Source: Talpa occidentalis
Taxonomy: Eukaryota > Chordata > Mammalia > Eulipotyphla > Talpidae
DNA length: 64,000 nucleotides
NCBI RefSeq assembly: GCF_014898055.3
Contig: NW_023604295.1
Span: forward strand, 66,427,730-66,491,729
Direction: 5' to 3'
Shown here: positions 23,914 through 36,279 of the stretch, in pieces
Layout of the letters: each line of letters opens with the position of its first letter
How positions within the stretch are numbered: position 1 is the first letter of the stretch
The notes under the pieces: model-generated
What the model saw: the letters and a program-made list of their open reading frames with translations, nothing else
Databases searched by the model: none
Told to the model about the DNA's origin: nothing
Program-made: the position numbers and the translations under genes

Positions 23914-24940
23914 CTGTAGAAAGAAAGTGGTAAAATGCAAAAGAAATTGAAAGCACATGATTGTAGTCAAGAAGCAAATAAGTAGCTTTCAAAGAAAAGC
24001 CAGAATACTTTAACTGGGGGCTGGATCATACTCTAAAATCAAGGAAACATTTGGCAGCCATGAAGAAATATTTTTGTAATTTCACTTATTGCTCAACATT
24101 ATAAAATTATCTCAACCCACTTTTGCACTTTCCTTCACTGGTCAATTAGTGATTCATCAAGTAAAACTAAATTTGTTTTAAAGTCATACAATTTATTTTT
24201 TTAAAGAAAAACATGGAGGTATAAGGTCATTATTCATCTCCTCTGTTATGAGATAATTATTCCAAATTTAAACTTATGATGGTAGTTCTTAGGAGCTAAT
24301 AGGAAAACTCTGAAACAACCTCAGTTTATTGAAGCAGGCAGGGTTGAAAAATCTAAGTAGTTTCCGAAACTTCATATTGCTTTACCGCAGCTTTGAGTCT
24401 ACCTTATAATATCAAGATACAATCTTGAAAAAATTAAATGTTCTCTCTGCAACACTGTTGGTTTCAAATCATTAACTCTGAAATTTACTTTTAAGTGAAA
24501 GTGCTTATTTAAGCAAGATATTTTAATCTAGGCATGAACTACACTGTCTAGTTAAAGTATCCCTGGGGAGGGCAGGAAATACAATGTAACCCTGCAATTG
24601 ATAATTACTTTGTCACTCACTATTTTTTGTTTTCCTAGAAAAACCTAAAATTTAACACAATTGCATTTCAGCTGCTATATTTCAGCAACTGACACTTATG
24701 ATTCAAATTTGTGTAAATTTCTTGTAGCTTGGGGGAATTCTTGAAAAATTAGTTTAGTCTTTTTGTACAAAACTGTTTTGTCTTCAATTTAAAACATGTT
24801 GAAATTTAGCAAATAAATATGCTAAATTGTAAATTCCTAGGAATTTTCACTTTGTCTGAACAAGAAAAGGATATAATAAGAGGGCCAAATTAGCATGACA
24901 CAGGAAGTAGTCTTAAGGCACAGGCAGTAGAATGTGAAAG
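23914..24940. other. AT-rich unassigned sequence
   Basis: If the exon at 23746-23913 is real, this would be its upstream intron. No other feature is supported. Confidence 0.35.
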
Positions 24941-24954
24941 ATAAAGACATTGAC

Positions 24955-25180
24955 TATGCCATCAAAGAGACTCAGGTTTGAGGCCTGTACCACATGTTGG
25001 CTGTGTGACCTTGGATAATGTAACACCTTCTAGGAAGTTTAATTAAACTTTGATTTCCTTATATATAAACTTGACATTAGTATGAAATGTAGTGCAGGGC
25101 TAATGTGGACATTCACTGAGATAATATGTGGACGATGTTTGACTCACAGCAAATACTCAGTAAGCGTCTGCATTGGCATC
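24955..25180 (+). repeat. MIR element, plus strand
   Basis: AAGAGACTCAGGTTTGAGGCC, then TGGCTGTGTGACCTTGGATAA, TGATTTCCTTATATATAAA, and AATACTCAGTAAGCGTCTGC follow the MIR SINE from its tRNA-related part through the core to the LINE-like tail. This is a well preserved MIR. Confidence 0.82.
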
Positions 25181-25927
25181 ACTTCTAGCAGCTGTGAGCC
25201 CTGATGCTGCCAGGGGCCTTCTAATGGTGCATCTGAGGAGTGGGCCCTGCTAACAACTAGGGGAACAATGTGCTCATATTTAGACTTCCAGAATGAAGGA
25301 AATTCCTGACCCTGAACTCACTTCTGTTATTTATAAATTCACACAGTACCCATTAAGTACATTTCTGGAACATTGTAGCCTTGAAAAATTTTCCCAATGA
25401 TCAATTGTATTGTATATCATCTCTATGAAGCTCTTTAAATGGATGGGCAAGATAATTCATGATTCATTTGCTAGATTTTCCAAGGAGGTAGAAATGACAT
25501 GTGAAGTCGATGTTTAAAAACTCGTGAACTATAGATTGTGTAGAGGGGTTAACATAGAGAAATTGGAGTACTGCAATAATGTACAGTAATCTCTGTTATC
25601 TTAGTATTCACATAAAACAAAAGTCCACAAACCAAGATGAAATCATGAAAAGCAGAAAGAGCACAAACATGTACTGATCATCAAAAAATGGGAAAATTAA
25701 TAAATTAAAATTATGTTTATACAAAAATTTGTTTATACAAAAGTAAAGTTTAATAAGAGGTTTAAAGATCCTAAATTTTGTGATTCAGTAGTTGGTTAAA
25801 TAGTATAAAATAATGGTGTATTCAACTTGAGAATTTTAGATCATTAATGAGGAATCCCTCAAAATAAAGAATCCATAATCAAAAAGTTCCTGAAGGATGA
25901 TAAAGGAGTTTCCTTAACTGTTTAAAA
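25181..25927. other. AT-rich unassigned sequence
   Basis: No recognised gene or repeat. Confidence 0.4.
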
Positions 25928-25938
25928 ACTCACTGAAA

Positions 25939-26197
25939 GGGGCCTCCCCCGGTGGAGCAGCGGTTGAGCGCTGGGCTGCGAAGCTGCCCGCAGCCTCCGC
26001 AGCGCTGGTTCAATCCCCGGCTGCTGTCCGGCCACCAGGGAGGGTCCCATATGGCGCACAAACCCCTCCTGCCACCCGCTGCTCCCCCCAGCAGTGTACC
26101 TCTCCTCGGTTGGCCTGTTCTGTTCCCTGCTCTGGCTCTGGTGAATTCTCTCATCCTCCCGCACTTCTGACTGTACCCAGTGCTTGTATAAATAAAT
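25939..26197 (+). mobile_element. tRNA-derived SINE, type B, with almost no tail
   Basis: A forward copy starting GGCCTCCCCCGGTGGAGCAG. It ends at TGTATAAATAAAT without the usual ATCTTTAAAA poly(A). The perfect duplication ACTCACTGAAA at 25928-25938 and 26198-26208 proves that the short 3' end is the original insertion boundary or a later tail loss that kept the duplication. Confidence 0.94.
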
Positions 26198-26208
26198 ACT
26201 CACTGAAA

Positions 26209-26890
26209 ATAAAATGTAAGTTTATAGGAACAGGAGAAAGAATTCCAATTAAAACTCTGATTTACTTATTACATTATACATAGAGATGTAACATAATATA
26301 ATAAATTTCTAAAATATGTCTCTATTACATATGTATTGATTTATATATACACATGTCTCCATTTTTCTTAATTATAATCCAGTTTAGATGGATTACATAG
26401 GTAACTTTGATATATACTAGATAAGGAAACATAATTTCATGATAAGCTTACAGAGATTTAAAAAACATTTATTTAAATTTCATTTTAAAAATTTACATAG
26501 TAACCTCAGAAAACTACTAATAATATTTTGATATTATCCTCTAGACAATTTTATAGAAAAATGTGAAACTTTTGACTGAAATAAAAAAGAAGAAATATAG
26601 ATCAGGTTTGTTTGTGTTAATGCAGACCTAAATTGCTATAAAAGACACAGATAAGAAGGAAATTCTCCAGGGAAAATTTGCTGAAGTTATCATCTAATCA
26701 CATAATCACTATAAGTAGGTCATGAATATTCTCAAGATACTTGCCCTCTAGAAAGTTTGACCTAGAAAAATCCTATTTTTTTTTATTTGATAATTTAGCA
26801 CTGGAAACTTATCATCACTAACTATATCAAATGGAAATTGAGAATGATTCAATACATAAATGTTATGGACCTAATGTCACCAGATGAAAG
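26209..26890. other. AT-rich unassigned sequence
   Basis: No recognised gene or repeat. Confidence 0.4.
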
Positions 26891-26896
26891 GCCTTC

Positions 26897-27955
26897 AAGT
26901 TATCAAGACATCTTTACAGACACATCACCCAAAGCAGTGATAGTGAAGGCAAAGATAAGCAGCTGGGACTACATCAAATTAAAGAGCTTCTGCACAGCAA
27001 AAGAGACAATAACAAAAACAAAGAGAAACCCCACCAACTGGGAGAACATTTTTGCACCCAACACTAATGATAAAGGACTGATCACAAAAATCTTCAAAGA
27101 GCTGATGAGACTCAACAACAACAAAGAAAATAATCCTGTCAAAAAATGGGCAGAAGAGCTAAAAAGAAACTTCTCTGAAGAGGAAATGCGAATGGCCAAT
27201 AGGCATATGAAAAAATGTTCAACATCACTTGCAATCAGGGAAATGCAAATCAAAACTACCATGAGATACCATCTTACACCAATGAGAATGGCACATATTA
27301 AAAAACTAGCAACAACAAATGTTGGCGAGGGTGTGGAGAAAAAGGAACTCTTCTGCACTGTTGGTGGGAGTGCAGACTGGTCCAACCACCATGGAGAGCT
27401 GTGTGGAGATTTCTGGACCTACTAAACATAGAGCTTCCATATGATCCAGCAATTCCACTCCTAGGTATTTACCCAAAGGACACAGAAACATCAATTCCAA
27501 AGAACACCTGCACCCCTATGTTTATAGCAGCACTATTTACAATAGCTAAGCTTTGGAAACAGCCCAAATGCCCAAAAATAGATGACTGGATCAAGAAGAT
27601 GTGGTACATATATACCATGGAATATTACTCAGCATTCAAAAAAGATAAACACATGCAATTTGCAGCAACACGGATGGCACTGGAAGGGATCATGCTCAGT
27701 GAAATAAGCCAAAAAGAAAAAGAAAAATACCGGATGGTCTCACTCATAGCAGGAATCTAGAAAACTTAAATAAGGGACCAGGAAAATGAATAACTATAAG
27801 AAAGTGAAAATCAAAATCAACAAAAAACTATGAACCAGAGACACTTTTGGGGGGTAGGGGGCGGGAGGGGAGGGATTGGGGTCAGAATGGGGGGGTTGCA
27901 ATTGTATGGGGAATATAAAAATAAAATTTATTATTTAAAAAAATAAAATAAATAA
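26897..27955 (+). mobile_element. 5'-truncated young L1, plus strand
   Basis: The C-terminal portion of L1 ORF2 and a complete 3' UTR. The translation from about 26906 ([13 protein letters not shown]) is nearly the same as the C-terminus of the L1 at 53.8-60.1 kb. A frameshift near 27310-27430 splits the ORF2 remnant into two frames, the second ending KEKYRMVSLIAGI at 27760. The 3' UTR has the same G-rich block (about 27850-27895) and A-rich tail. Divergence from the full-length copy is small, so both belong to one young subfamily. No convincing target-site duplication. Confidence 0.93.
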
Positions 27956-27960
27956 ATGAG

Positions 27961-29709
27961 TCTGGCTTCTGGAACCTACTATGAATAATTCCAGTCAATA
28001 GTCTAGCCATTCAATTTTTGTGATATTAACTGTAGGTGAATATAAAAGTTTGATAACAAAAGTTTCAGGTATTTTTTTCTGATTTCCTTCAAAAGCCTCT
28101 TTATTCCTCCATTGAATCAATCTTGAAATGCTAAAGAGAACCAATAATTCATCAGAGAAATGCTTTACATGCTTATAGCATAGGAAAAAAACTAGTCTCC
28201 CCTTTTCCCCAAGAATGTATTATTAAAAAATCTGTATGATGTGTTTTAAATGTACACCCACACAGTCAGACAACCACTGCCACCACAAAGAAGGAAAATG
28301 GTCCAAAGTGACTTGAACAGAGATCTTTGTACATCCTGCAGAAAGCTGGGGCCTTTCAACATACTTGTGGTTTCATTGCAGGAAGCAGACTCTTATTTGT
28401 TGATGAAGCTATTATGTAGTTATGAAGCATTGCTCTTTCACTGAAACTATGCAATATTTTTTAACCATTGGTTAAAATATAGGAAATTTAAATTCTTCAT
28501 CAAACAGCAGAAAACCAAAGAATGAGATCAATCTCTCAATCAGTTTTGTAGCAAAAGCTGTCACCTCCAAGATCAGAGGATACATTTCTAATTTCCTCAT
28601 GCTTAAAACTTGGCTGTGAAAAGTGAAGTCACTTGAAACTGAAAGAATTTGGCATAAAAGTAAAATAATTATATGTATGTTTAAAAAATAAGTTGAATAC
28701 CTGACTTGCTTCTGTGGAACAGGAATGTCAAATTTCAATTTTTCTTTATAATCATATTTCCTCCCTTCTAACTTAAAAATATAATATGATCATGATGCTG
28801 AAATGAATGGTTTTAAACTGTTTCTACATTATGCTTAATAGTAGACTAGAGATGAATATGTTTAATCACTTATTAAATGATTTAGTATGTTATATGAAAG
28901 GAGGACTTTTAAATGAAAAGAAATGGAGATTAGCAGAACTTTCACCTATAGACTTTAGCTTATAATGTGGTATATTCACAAAAATATGAATGCACACATT
29001 TTTCATTACAATATAAATATGAAATACACACATATATTTCTCTGATCAGCACTGATACATGTATGTATGCATGTGAATATGTGTGTAAGCATTTACAATA
29101 TATTTACAACTGGATAAACTAATACAAATTAGATTTGTGTTTAAAATATACATGATCAATATTAGATTTCTTTGCCAATATTTCTCATACATGGGAGGAT
29201 AGCATTGCCCAATTAGGTATAACCTTAGGTTTTACTTTGCAAATAAAATGTGCCTTAAGAGATTGTACATGTTTATTCCTTCTCTTTTTCTCTCGTGCCC
29301 ACATATATGAGACCATGTGTTTAAGATGGAGCAGTTACAGCATGCTAGATACTCCCCTACTGAGTCACTACATGGAGGAGAGTTGTCTTGGACAGTTTCC
29401 CAGACCCAAGCAGACATTGTATAACATAGAAAGAGCACTTTGTGATGTTAAGAATCTGAATATTTATAGAAGCCCAATCTATATTGCTAAAATCTACACC
29501 AAGGATTTTCAAATATTTAAAATTTTTCTCATCAGTAAAAAGTTTTGAATGCATACTTTTAATATTTGTCCCCTCTCTGTCATCTATATACAAAATATCA
29601 TAATTATTATTTTACACACATATTTTGTATATTATAAACAAAAAAAGTAAATATGAAAAATGACATTATGAAATTGAGTCCTGTAACACTTTTCTACACT
29701 GTAATCTAT
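27961..29709. other. AT-rich unassigned sequence
   Basis: No supported gene. A minus-strand acceptor-like site near 28616 precedes a short 25-codon open frame with a stop but no downstream AATAAA. I do not call it. Confidence 0.35.
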
Positions 29710-29723
29710 TGTCTTTACTTCTT

Positions 29724-29989
29724 TTTTTTTTAAGATTTATTTATTTATACAAGAACCGGGGTACAGGCCAGATGTGCGGGAGGGTGAAAGGATTCACCAG
29801 ATACAGAGCGGGGAACAGAACAGCCAGAGTGATGAAATACACTGCTGAGGGGAGCCGTGGGTGAGACAGGAGAGGTCTGCCATGCTATGTGGGATTCTCT
29901 CTGGTCAGCCAGGAATCGAACCGGCACTGCAGAAGCCGCAGACAGCTTCACAGTGCTGTGCTCAACCACCTGCACCACCAGGGAGGCCC
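29724..29989 (-). mobile_element. tRNA-derived SINE, type A
   Basis: A complete reverse copy with tail box CGGGGTACAGGCCAGATG and head CACCACCAGGGAGGCCC. A perfect 14-bp duplication TGTCTTTACTTCTT occurs at 29710-29723 and 29990-30003. Confidence 0.95.
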
Positions 29990-30003
29990 TGTCTTTACTT
30001 CTT

Positions 30004-30448
30004 GATTGCCTACATCCCATTTTGGAAATCGCCAAAGCAGAATTTCATGAGACTGATGAAACTGAAAATCAAAGACAGAGATAATCAAAGGAAAATTTCA
30101 CTACAACTATAGCAAGGCACTATAATTTGGGATTCTAATCATTAAGGCTCTTCTCTATAAAACAATATGTCTCAAAAGTGTGGCTTAGAATTATCATGTC
30201 TTTATCTGCTTTAAAGAAGTCAGTCTTTGCTTGGGATTAGGCGTCTTTATTATATTTGCACCACAAAGTGACCTTTATGTAATTTAAGATGATAGACCTT
30301 TGTTTTAAAGTGATCCCAGATTAAAGAATTCAGGTTTTATTGGAGTGAGTGTGTGTTAAAACTCTACACATGTCAGTAAAAGCTAATTTAAAGCCAAATC
30401 TCAAAAACAACATTCCATTTAACCAGATTTTCTTTCAGAAATAATCTT
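30004..30448. other. Unassigned sequence
   Basis: No recognised gene or repeat. Confidence 0.4.
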
Positions 30449-30463
30449 AAAACATCACTGACA

Positions 30464-30760
30464 GGGGGCCTCCCTGGTGGCACAAGGGGTTAAGCACCGC
30501 ACTATGAAGCAATCTGCAGGCTCTGCAGCATGAGTTCAATCTCTGGCCAGCTGGCAAGGGAGCAACACACATGGCAGGGCAGACCTCTCCAGTCTTGCCT
30601 GCTGCTCCCCTCAGTAGTATGTTTCAGTCAGTCTGCCTGTTCTGTTTCAGTCAGTCTGCCAGTCACTCTGTCTTTGGTGAATCCTCTCACCCCCCACATC
30701 TCTGGCCCATACCCCAGCTCTTGTATGCATAAATAAATGTGGTTTTTTTTAAAAAAAAAA
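30464..30760 (+). mobile_element. tRNA-derived SINE, type A, with internal duplication
   Basis: A complete forward copy. Its middle carries a 23-base tandem step: GTTTCAGTCAGTCTGCC appears at 30621-30637 and again at 30644-30660. The tail is T-rich, then A-rich. The imperfect duplication AAAACATCACTGACA/AAAACAACATTGATA lies at 30449-30463 and 30761-30775. Confidence 0.92.
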
Positions 30761-30775
30761 AAAACAACATTGATA

Positions 30776-31340
30776 GAGGAAGCCAAAAGATGTCCCAGAT
30801 TCAAGATAATAGGAACATTTTTAGCAAGTGACAGCATATCATAAAGTTCTATTAACATTGAATATATAAATACTAGCCACATATGACATACATGTGGAAA
30901 ATAAAGGAAGTCAAGATCGGGATAGGTAGCTTTAAAGAATGGCAACTAGTCACTTAAAAATGACTTAGTTGTGAATCACAGTTAACTTACCTCATATTTT
31001 ATTGACTGAAGAATGACATCATAAATAGTATGTCCACCATATTTTGATTACCACAGGTTTTAAATATAATTAAAGGTCTACTATTTTATGACATGATTCT
31101 TCATGACAAATGTTCATAGGAGTTTCCAAATTCAATGCAATCAATGTTTCATCTCATAATGAATAAACTTCATTTTGGCCTATATAAGCCACTCACATGG
31201 GTCAAGTCAATGTTTTTCAAACACTAATATCTCATTAGTAAGCTGCACAAAGTAGTTTAATAAATAGCTTCCAAAATCGAAGGTAGGATTAATTAACCTT
31301 TAGTGATTGTGATGTCAAGTTGAGGGCTACTTACATAGAT
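30776..31340. other. AT-rich unassigned sequence
   Basis: No supported feature. Confidence 0.4.
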
Positions 31341-31344
31341 GCTG

Positions 31345-31560
31345 AATAAAATGATGATAATAATAATAATTGCTGCTATTTTCAGAGTGCATTAATTCAG
31401 GTGGCAAATATGATACATTACAGGAACTTACATGAGTTTAATGAATTATTCCTTCTTATGATGAGATGAGGCTTGTTACACAGACCCACATCTCAATGAG
31501 CTAGAGTATAGGGACATTCATTCCACTACACTGTGTTTAATGAAGAGATTTGTTTTAAAG
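31345..31560 (-). repeat. MIR-like element, minus strand
   Basis: A diverged block with AATAATTGCTGCTATTTTCAG, TACATGAGTTTAATGAATT and TCTTATGATGAGATGAGG recalls the reverse of MIR (the oldest SINE class in mammals). Similarity is weak. Confidence 0.45.
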
Positions 31561-31699
31561 ATTATAGACAAAATCTTATTTTTATGGATGGTTGTTTACC
31601 AGTCTCATTGTTAAATTATTTGCAGCTCTTAAAGTTTTGCCAACCAACATGATCAGTGAAATGGGGATAAACCCCAAATAAATTTGCTACATGTACATT

Positions 31700-32138
31700 T
31701 GTAGGGTGTAGGGTAAGGAGAAATGTCAGGCTTTTCTGCCTTCCTGGCATCAGGATAGATGATGGATCCTTGTGGTCCTGAATTCATGCCTGATGGTGGG
31801 CACCTGGAGTAGGGTGTGGGCATAGGTAGATGGGATTCACCTGGGCTGAGACTGGGCTTTTAAGGGTGGCATCACGGGCACGCCAGAAGAAGCTAAAAGA
31901 GAAGCCGAGAGAGAAGCAGAGAAGCAGAAGCAGACATCACCGGAGAGCCCAGATAGAGTGAGGATTTGCTGGGGGCTGAGAGGACTGCCAGCCTCCTGGC
32001 CCCCCAGCACCCCTGCCTGCTGTGTACCGGGTAAATCCCAACAAAAGACCTCCAAAAACCACTGAGGACTCTGACTCCTCCTTCACCCTGTCTGCATGGG
32101 ATCAGAAAACCTGCTCAGTGGTCATTCCTGCCTCCACA
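31700..32138 (+). mobile_element. Solo LTR candidate (endogenous retrovirus)
   Basis: A 439-bp block of atypically high GC starts TGTAGGG and ends CTCCACA, with short imperfect inverted termini. It is flanked by a perfect 5-bp direct repeat ACATT (31695-31699 and 32139-32143). No coding sequence or second LTR is present, which fits a solo LTR left by recombination between two LTRs. It is not a recognised subfamily. A TTTTAAG box near 31857 could be a TATA-like element, and orientation is not certain. Confidence 0.6.
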
Positions 32139-32143
32139 ACATT

Positions 32144-32379
32144 GTATTAGGGAGAGATTCATGCAAGGTAAAGCTCTTTCCCAGACAAGGGCCTGAGGAA
32201 ATTCAGGAAACACCAATATGTTCTATCATTTAATCAACAATGCTTACAAATTTCTGGCTCTCATCTTCAACAGATAAGGGTGATATCCCTAAGAAGACCA
32301 TAGCTGAAGTAAGGCTCATTTACTATTTAACTTGTTTTAGTTCATGTGAATCTTTTATGCCTTTCTTTGAACATATCTG
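32144..32379. other. Unassigned sequence
   Basis: No recognised feature. Confidence 0.35.
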
Positions 32380-32465
32380 TGTTCACCAAGTAGTGTAATA
32401 TCTGGCACACTTTAGGCACACACAAAAATATTTATTGCTTGAATTAATGAATGGATAATTACAGG
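32380..32465 (+). repeat. L2 3' end relic
   Basis: TAATATCTGGCACACTTTAGG, then AAAATATTTATTGCTTGAATTAATGAATGG matches the well-known 3' terminus of L2 (…GGCACA…AATATTTGTTGAATGAATG). The copy is short and diverged. A further L2-like 3' block may follow at 32570-32690. Confidence 0.55.
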
Positions 32466-32699
32466 TCAATTTGAATACAAGTCAAGGCAAAATTAAATAC
32501 TCTTCTAAGATCTCCCAGTGATTCCTGCTTTCCACAACTAGGGAATTCACCACAGCTTTTATTTATTTATCTTATGTTTTTATCTCACAAACTAAAATCT
32601 TTAAGAGAAGTGTTCATGACTTAACTGAGCCTTGTTTCCAAAGTTCGCACAATACCTGAAAACTACTAGGATCTTTAATAATATTTGTGCAAGAAATTA

Positions 32700-35380
32700 C
32701 AGGAATTTCCATCCCTCATCTGGAATGGCTTAAGACTGACCCAGAAAGGCAGGTGACAACAATCAGAAGCAAGAGATGATCAATCAGAATGGAGAACAGA
32801 CCATGGGCATTCAGGAGCAATCTGGGACTACCTGTCAAAGTCTTCTTGGTCCATGGCACAAAACTGATGGAGGGGATAGGAAAACTTCCTTGGAGAATAG
32901 TGGTTAAGGATACTTAGGTGCTGCCACCAACACTCTCATATACTTCAAGGTAAAGGGGACACCTTTAGGGAGGTTGGAGCACAGATGGGTAAACGCAAAC
33001 AGAAGAGCAAGAGATAACTCACAGGTCCATGCGTGGCTTAAGTACAGGTGTCAGACTTGTAGTAGATCGTAGATCTGAACTTTCTGTGTGTCCAGTGTTA
33101 GTGAGAGTCAATTTACATCAATGTACCAGCTCTATGGTAGCAGCCAAATTCTTAAGATCCAATGGAGGGAATATTGGATCAGGGACAATCTAGATGTACA
33201 AGTCTTGGGACATGTGTTGAACTTAGGAATTTAAAGAGAATCCTGAAAAAGAGACACTAGGACCAAAGCCCACTTGGGTCCCACTATGTGCCCGACTAAT
33301 CTCAGGTCCTACAGGGAAGCTTAGAAAATTTTGCTAAAGGCACTCCAAAGCACATGAGTCTTTTGGGTGAGGACCTGTAGCAGGGACTCCACTTCACCAA
33401 ATCCAAACATGGTATTCATCTGAATCAAAATATCTTGAGGTACTTGTGAAATACACCCATTTGTCAGTTCAACCCAGACATACTTAATCAGAACCTTGGT
33501 GGATAGATTTGAAAATAAAGGAAGTCAAGGTTTCTGGTCACTCTTAAGGATTCTAATGCTTGAGAGTCACTGCCTAATTTGTAAGATACATAAATAATTA
33601 TAATCTGATTCACAGTGTACATTCAGGTTGACATCCAAATCATTGAGATCTATAGCTGACCAACTAGAACAAATGGAACCATTTTCTATACCCAAAATAT
33701 CCAATATGTTCATTTAGTTATACCTTTTTTACTCTCTTGGCAAGGGATTGTTTATCCAATTTTATATGCATGTTATATTCTAGCTCATGCTTGATGGCAC
33801 ATCTCTAGTAATGACTGTTTTCTTACAAGTGTGTTTTATACATTGTTTTTATTTATTATCCTTCTTTTTGGATTTAAACTTTGAATGCAGGGAAGACCTG
33901 ATTATATTTTGTAATTCAAACATTTTGTCATACTGTAGGTGCTCAATTAAAGGATTACATATAATTTTAATTCAAGGCTTAGTTCATTCTCCTTTCAAAT
34001 GGACAAGACTTGTAAAAAGAGTTCAGGCTTATTTTAGCAGAGTCATTTATTTCTAAAAACAAGTCCATTCCTAGTCCAAGTAAGGCAGTTAGACAGACAA
34101 AGGATCTGCAGCCAGACCATTAAAATTAACATAATGCATCCAGTTTTAGAGTCAGGCTATCAACATTGCAGAGTGATTTTAACTTAAGAAAAAAAGCAGA
34201 TCTAGATGTCCCATTAGTGCTACTAAATAAGCTGTGTTCTGTTAGTAGGGACTGATCTAAGACAGGAAAGAGTGGCTAATGTATGGCTAATCCATGTCTG
34301 GAGTAAAGAAATAGGCATCTTTTGCTTCTGAATGCATTTGTCAGATGCATTTATCATTCCATATAAATAAGAAGCAAAACATAGAACTGACACTGTAATT
34401 TCTATTCACACAAACTGGGGATAAGAAAAATCAGTTCACCAGGGAGAACCTTAGAGCTTAAGTGCCTATCAAACATCACTTACAAAGTTAGCCAGAATTT
34501 TTGTAAGTCACACAAAGAGAAAACTGAGCTGTTTTAAGTATAATAATTAGTCATAGAAAATTATTTCAAAAATCCTAAATCCCTAAGGAATTTAGAATGT
34601 GATGAAAAACCACACTAAAATAACAATAAAGTGATCAACACAGGAGTAGTAAAATAACTAATCCTGACTGAGATGTGGGGTTTTATATAATATAGTTTAC
34701 AGTCAGGCATGGATTGAGTCAAATGAGTGAATAGTAATAGATGTATGTTCTTGTGATTAAAATTGTTTTATTCAATTAAAAAAATACCTTCAGAACTGTT
34801 TCAACTATATCCATTCTTCGAAACGAGAACATGAAAGCTTCACAAAGTTCTTTTTCTTTGACCCATGAAGGTTATTAGAACATTGGACAAATTAAAAAGT
34901 AAAATGGAAGAAATTGTTTTATTTTGAACTAGTTTAATAAAAGCCTAGAAGGGCAATTCTGAATTAGAGGCTCACATATATTTTAGTCTTGAGTTTATTA
35001 TCATTTTCAATAAAGAATATCACTCAGAGCTTCTGAAAATTGAGCAGCTGGTTTCAGTTGATTGATGGGTATGTTTTATGAAAACAACGAACTGCAAATG
35101 AGCTAGCTTTATTGCAGTTGGTTCTGTTTCATTCACTGTCTTATGCAAAGGTTCCATCTGTAACTCTGTCAGTTCTAACCCCCACCCTTCAAGCTCAAAG
35201 ATATTACAGATTTCGAAAAGAACATCCTTTCACCTGACTCTTCATTCTAATAAATATATATTCACAATGTCTGAGAGAGACAGAGGAAGAAATCCTAAGG
35301 AATCCAGAAGGGACCCTCTCTCTGAAATATTAGCAATTGGCAAAGAGAGCCTCCTGCTTTGCTGTGCCTCCTATGACACA
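32700..35380. other. Unassigned sequence
   Basis: About 2.7 kb without a supported gene, RNA or recognised repeat. Short open frames (for example 33787-34056 on the plus strand) lack domains. Confidence 0.4.
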
Positions 35381-35389
35381 TCCATTCCT

Positions 35390-35735
35390 TTAATAAATCA
35401 TTAGTAAGCGCCTGCTCTTCTCTCTGCATGAGAACAGAGGTGCACAGAACATAGGTCTTGGTTATGAGGAGCTAGGTGTAGTCTACTTGGGAGGTAGATA
35501 ATAGAAAATAAACAGATTAATATGGTTTGATTTAATTTTTTTTCAATTACTAAAGAGAAAAACCAAGGAAGCAACAGAACTTGTGAGTGACCAAGTAGAA
35601 CAAGTCTTTTTCCAGGGAAGAGTTCACTAAAGAGATGGCATTTAAGCAGAGACTAATAAAGGGAGGGAGTGACCATGGCCTTACCTAAAGGACATTCTAG
35701 AAAAACGAGCAGGCCAATGGTGCAGAAATGGGACC
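35390..35735 (-). repeat. L2 relic, minus strand
   Basis: Blocks such as ATTAGTAAGCGCCTGCTC, TGAGGAGCTAGGTGTAGTC, AAGAGATGGCATTTAAGCAG and GGACATTCTAGAAAAACGAGC follow the reverse of L2 3' sequence. The copy is heavily diverged and non-coding. Confidence 0.65.
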
Positions 35736-35878
35736 CAAGAAAACTGCTTTTGGTTTATTTGGGTCCATTTGTTTTTTTCACGAGTTCAATTTATTTATTT
35801 TCTTACATCATTGTTAATTTTTGGACAGTATTTGATTTCTATCCTCATGTGTAGTATTCATAGTTCTGCCACCACTGT

Positions 35879-36275
35879 AGCCCAAAGGAAACAAAACCAG
35901 TAATCCAAAAGAAAATATGCCCTCCTCTGTTTATTGCAGCACTATTTATAATAGCCAAAATATGGAAACAACCTAACTGTCCCAAAACAGATGAATGGAT
36001 CAAGAAGATTTGGTAAATATGCACAGTGGAATACTACTCAGTGATCAAAAAAGATATATTCATTCCATTTGTGGCAACATGGATGGAGCTGAAAGGGACT
36101 AGACTTACTTGTTTTTTAAGAAACCTAAGAGCACTATGTGGCTGAAATGGGATGAATATATGGGTACCTAAGGAACACGGCACCTGAAACTAAGCCAAGA
36201 GGTGTAATGGAGGAGCTCACAACTGCAGACAAGATGCAAAAACACAGGAGAGAAAGTACAACTCACTTCATTTAT
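35879..36275 (+). mobile_element. Old L1 3' end fragment, plus strand
   Basis: CTTTATTGCAGCACTATTTA-like text, CAACCTAACTGTCCCAAAAC, GTGGAATACTACTCAGTGATC and ATGGATGGAGCTGAAAGGG match the C-terminal end of L1 ORF2. Similarity breaks off at about 36110 and may resume near 36245, just before the LTR. The element is inactive. Confidence 0.75.
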
Positions 36276-36279
36276 AAGG

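Noticed and set aside
28490..28620. Minus-strand acceptor-like site followed by a short open frame and stop
   Set aside because: The frame is only about 25 codons, no AATAAA follows, and it does not fit in phase with the other candidate exons.
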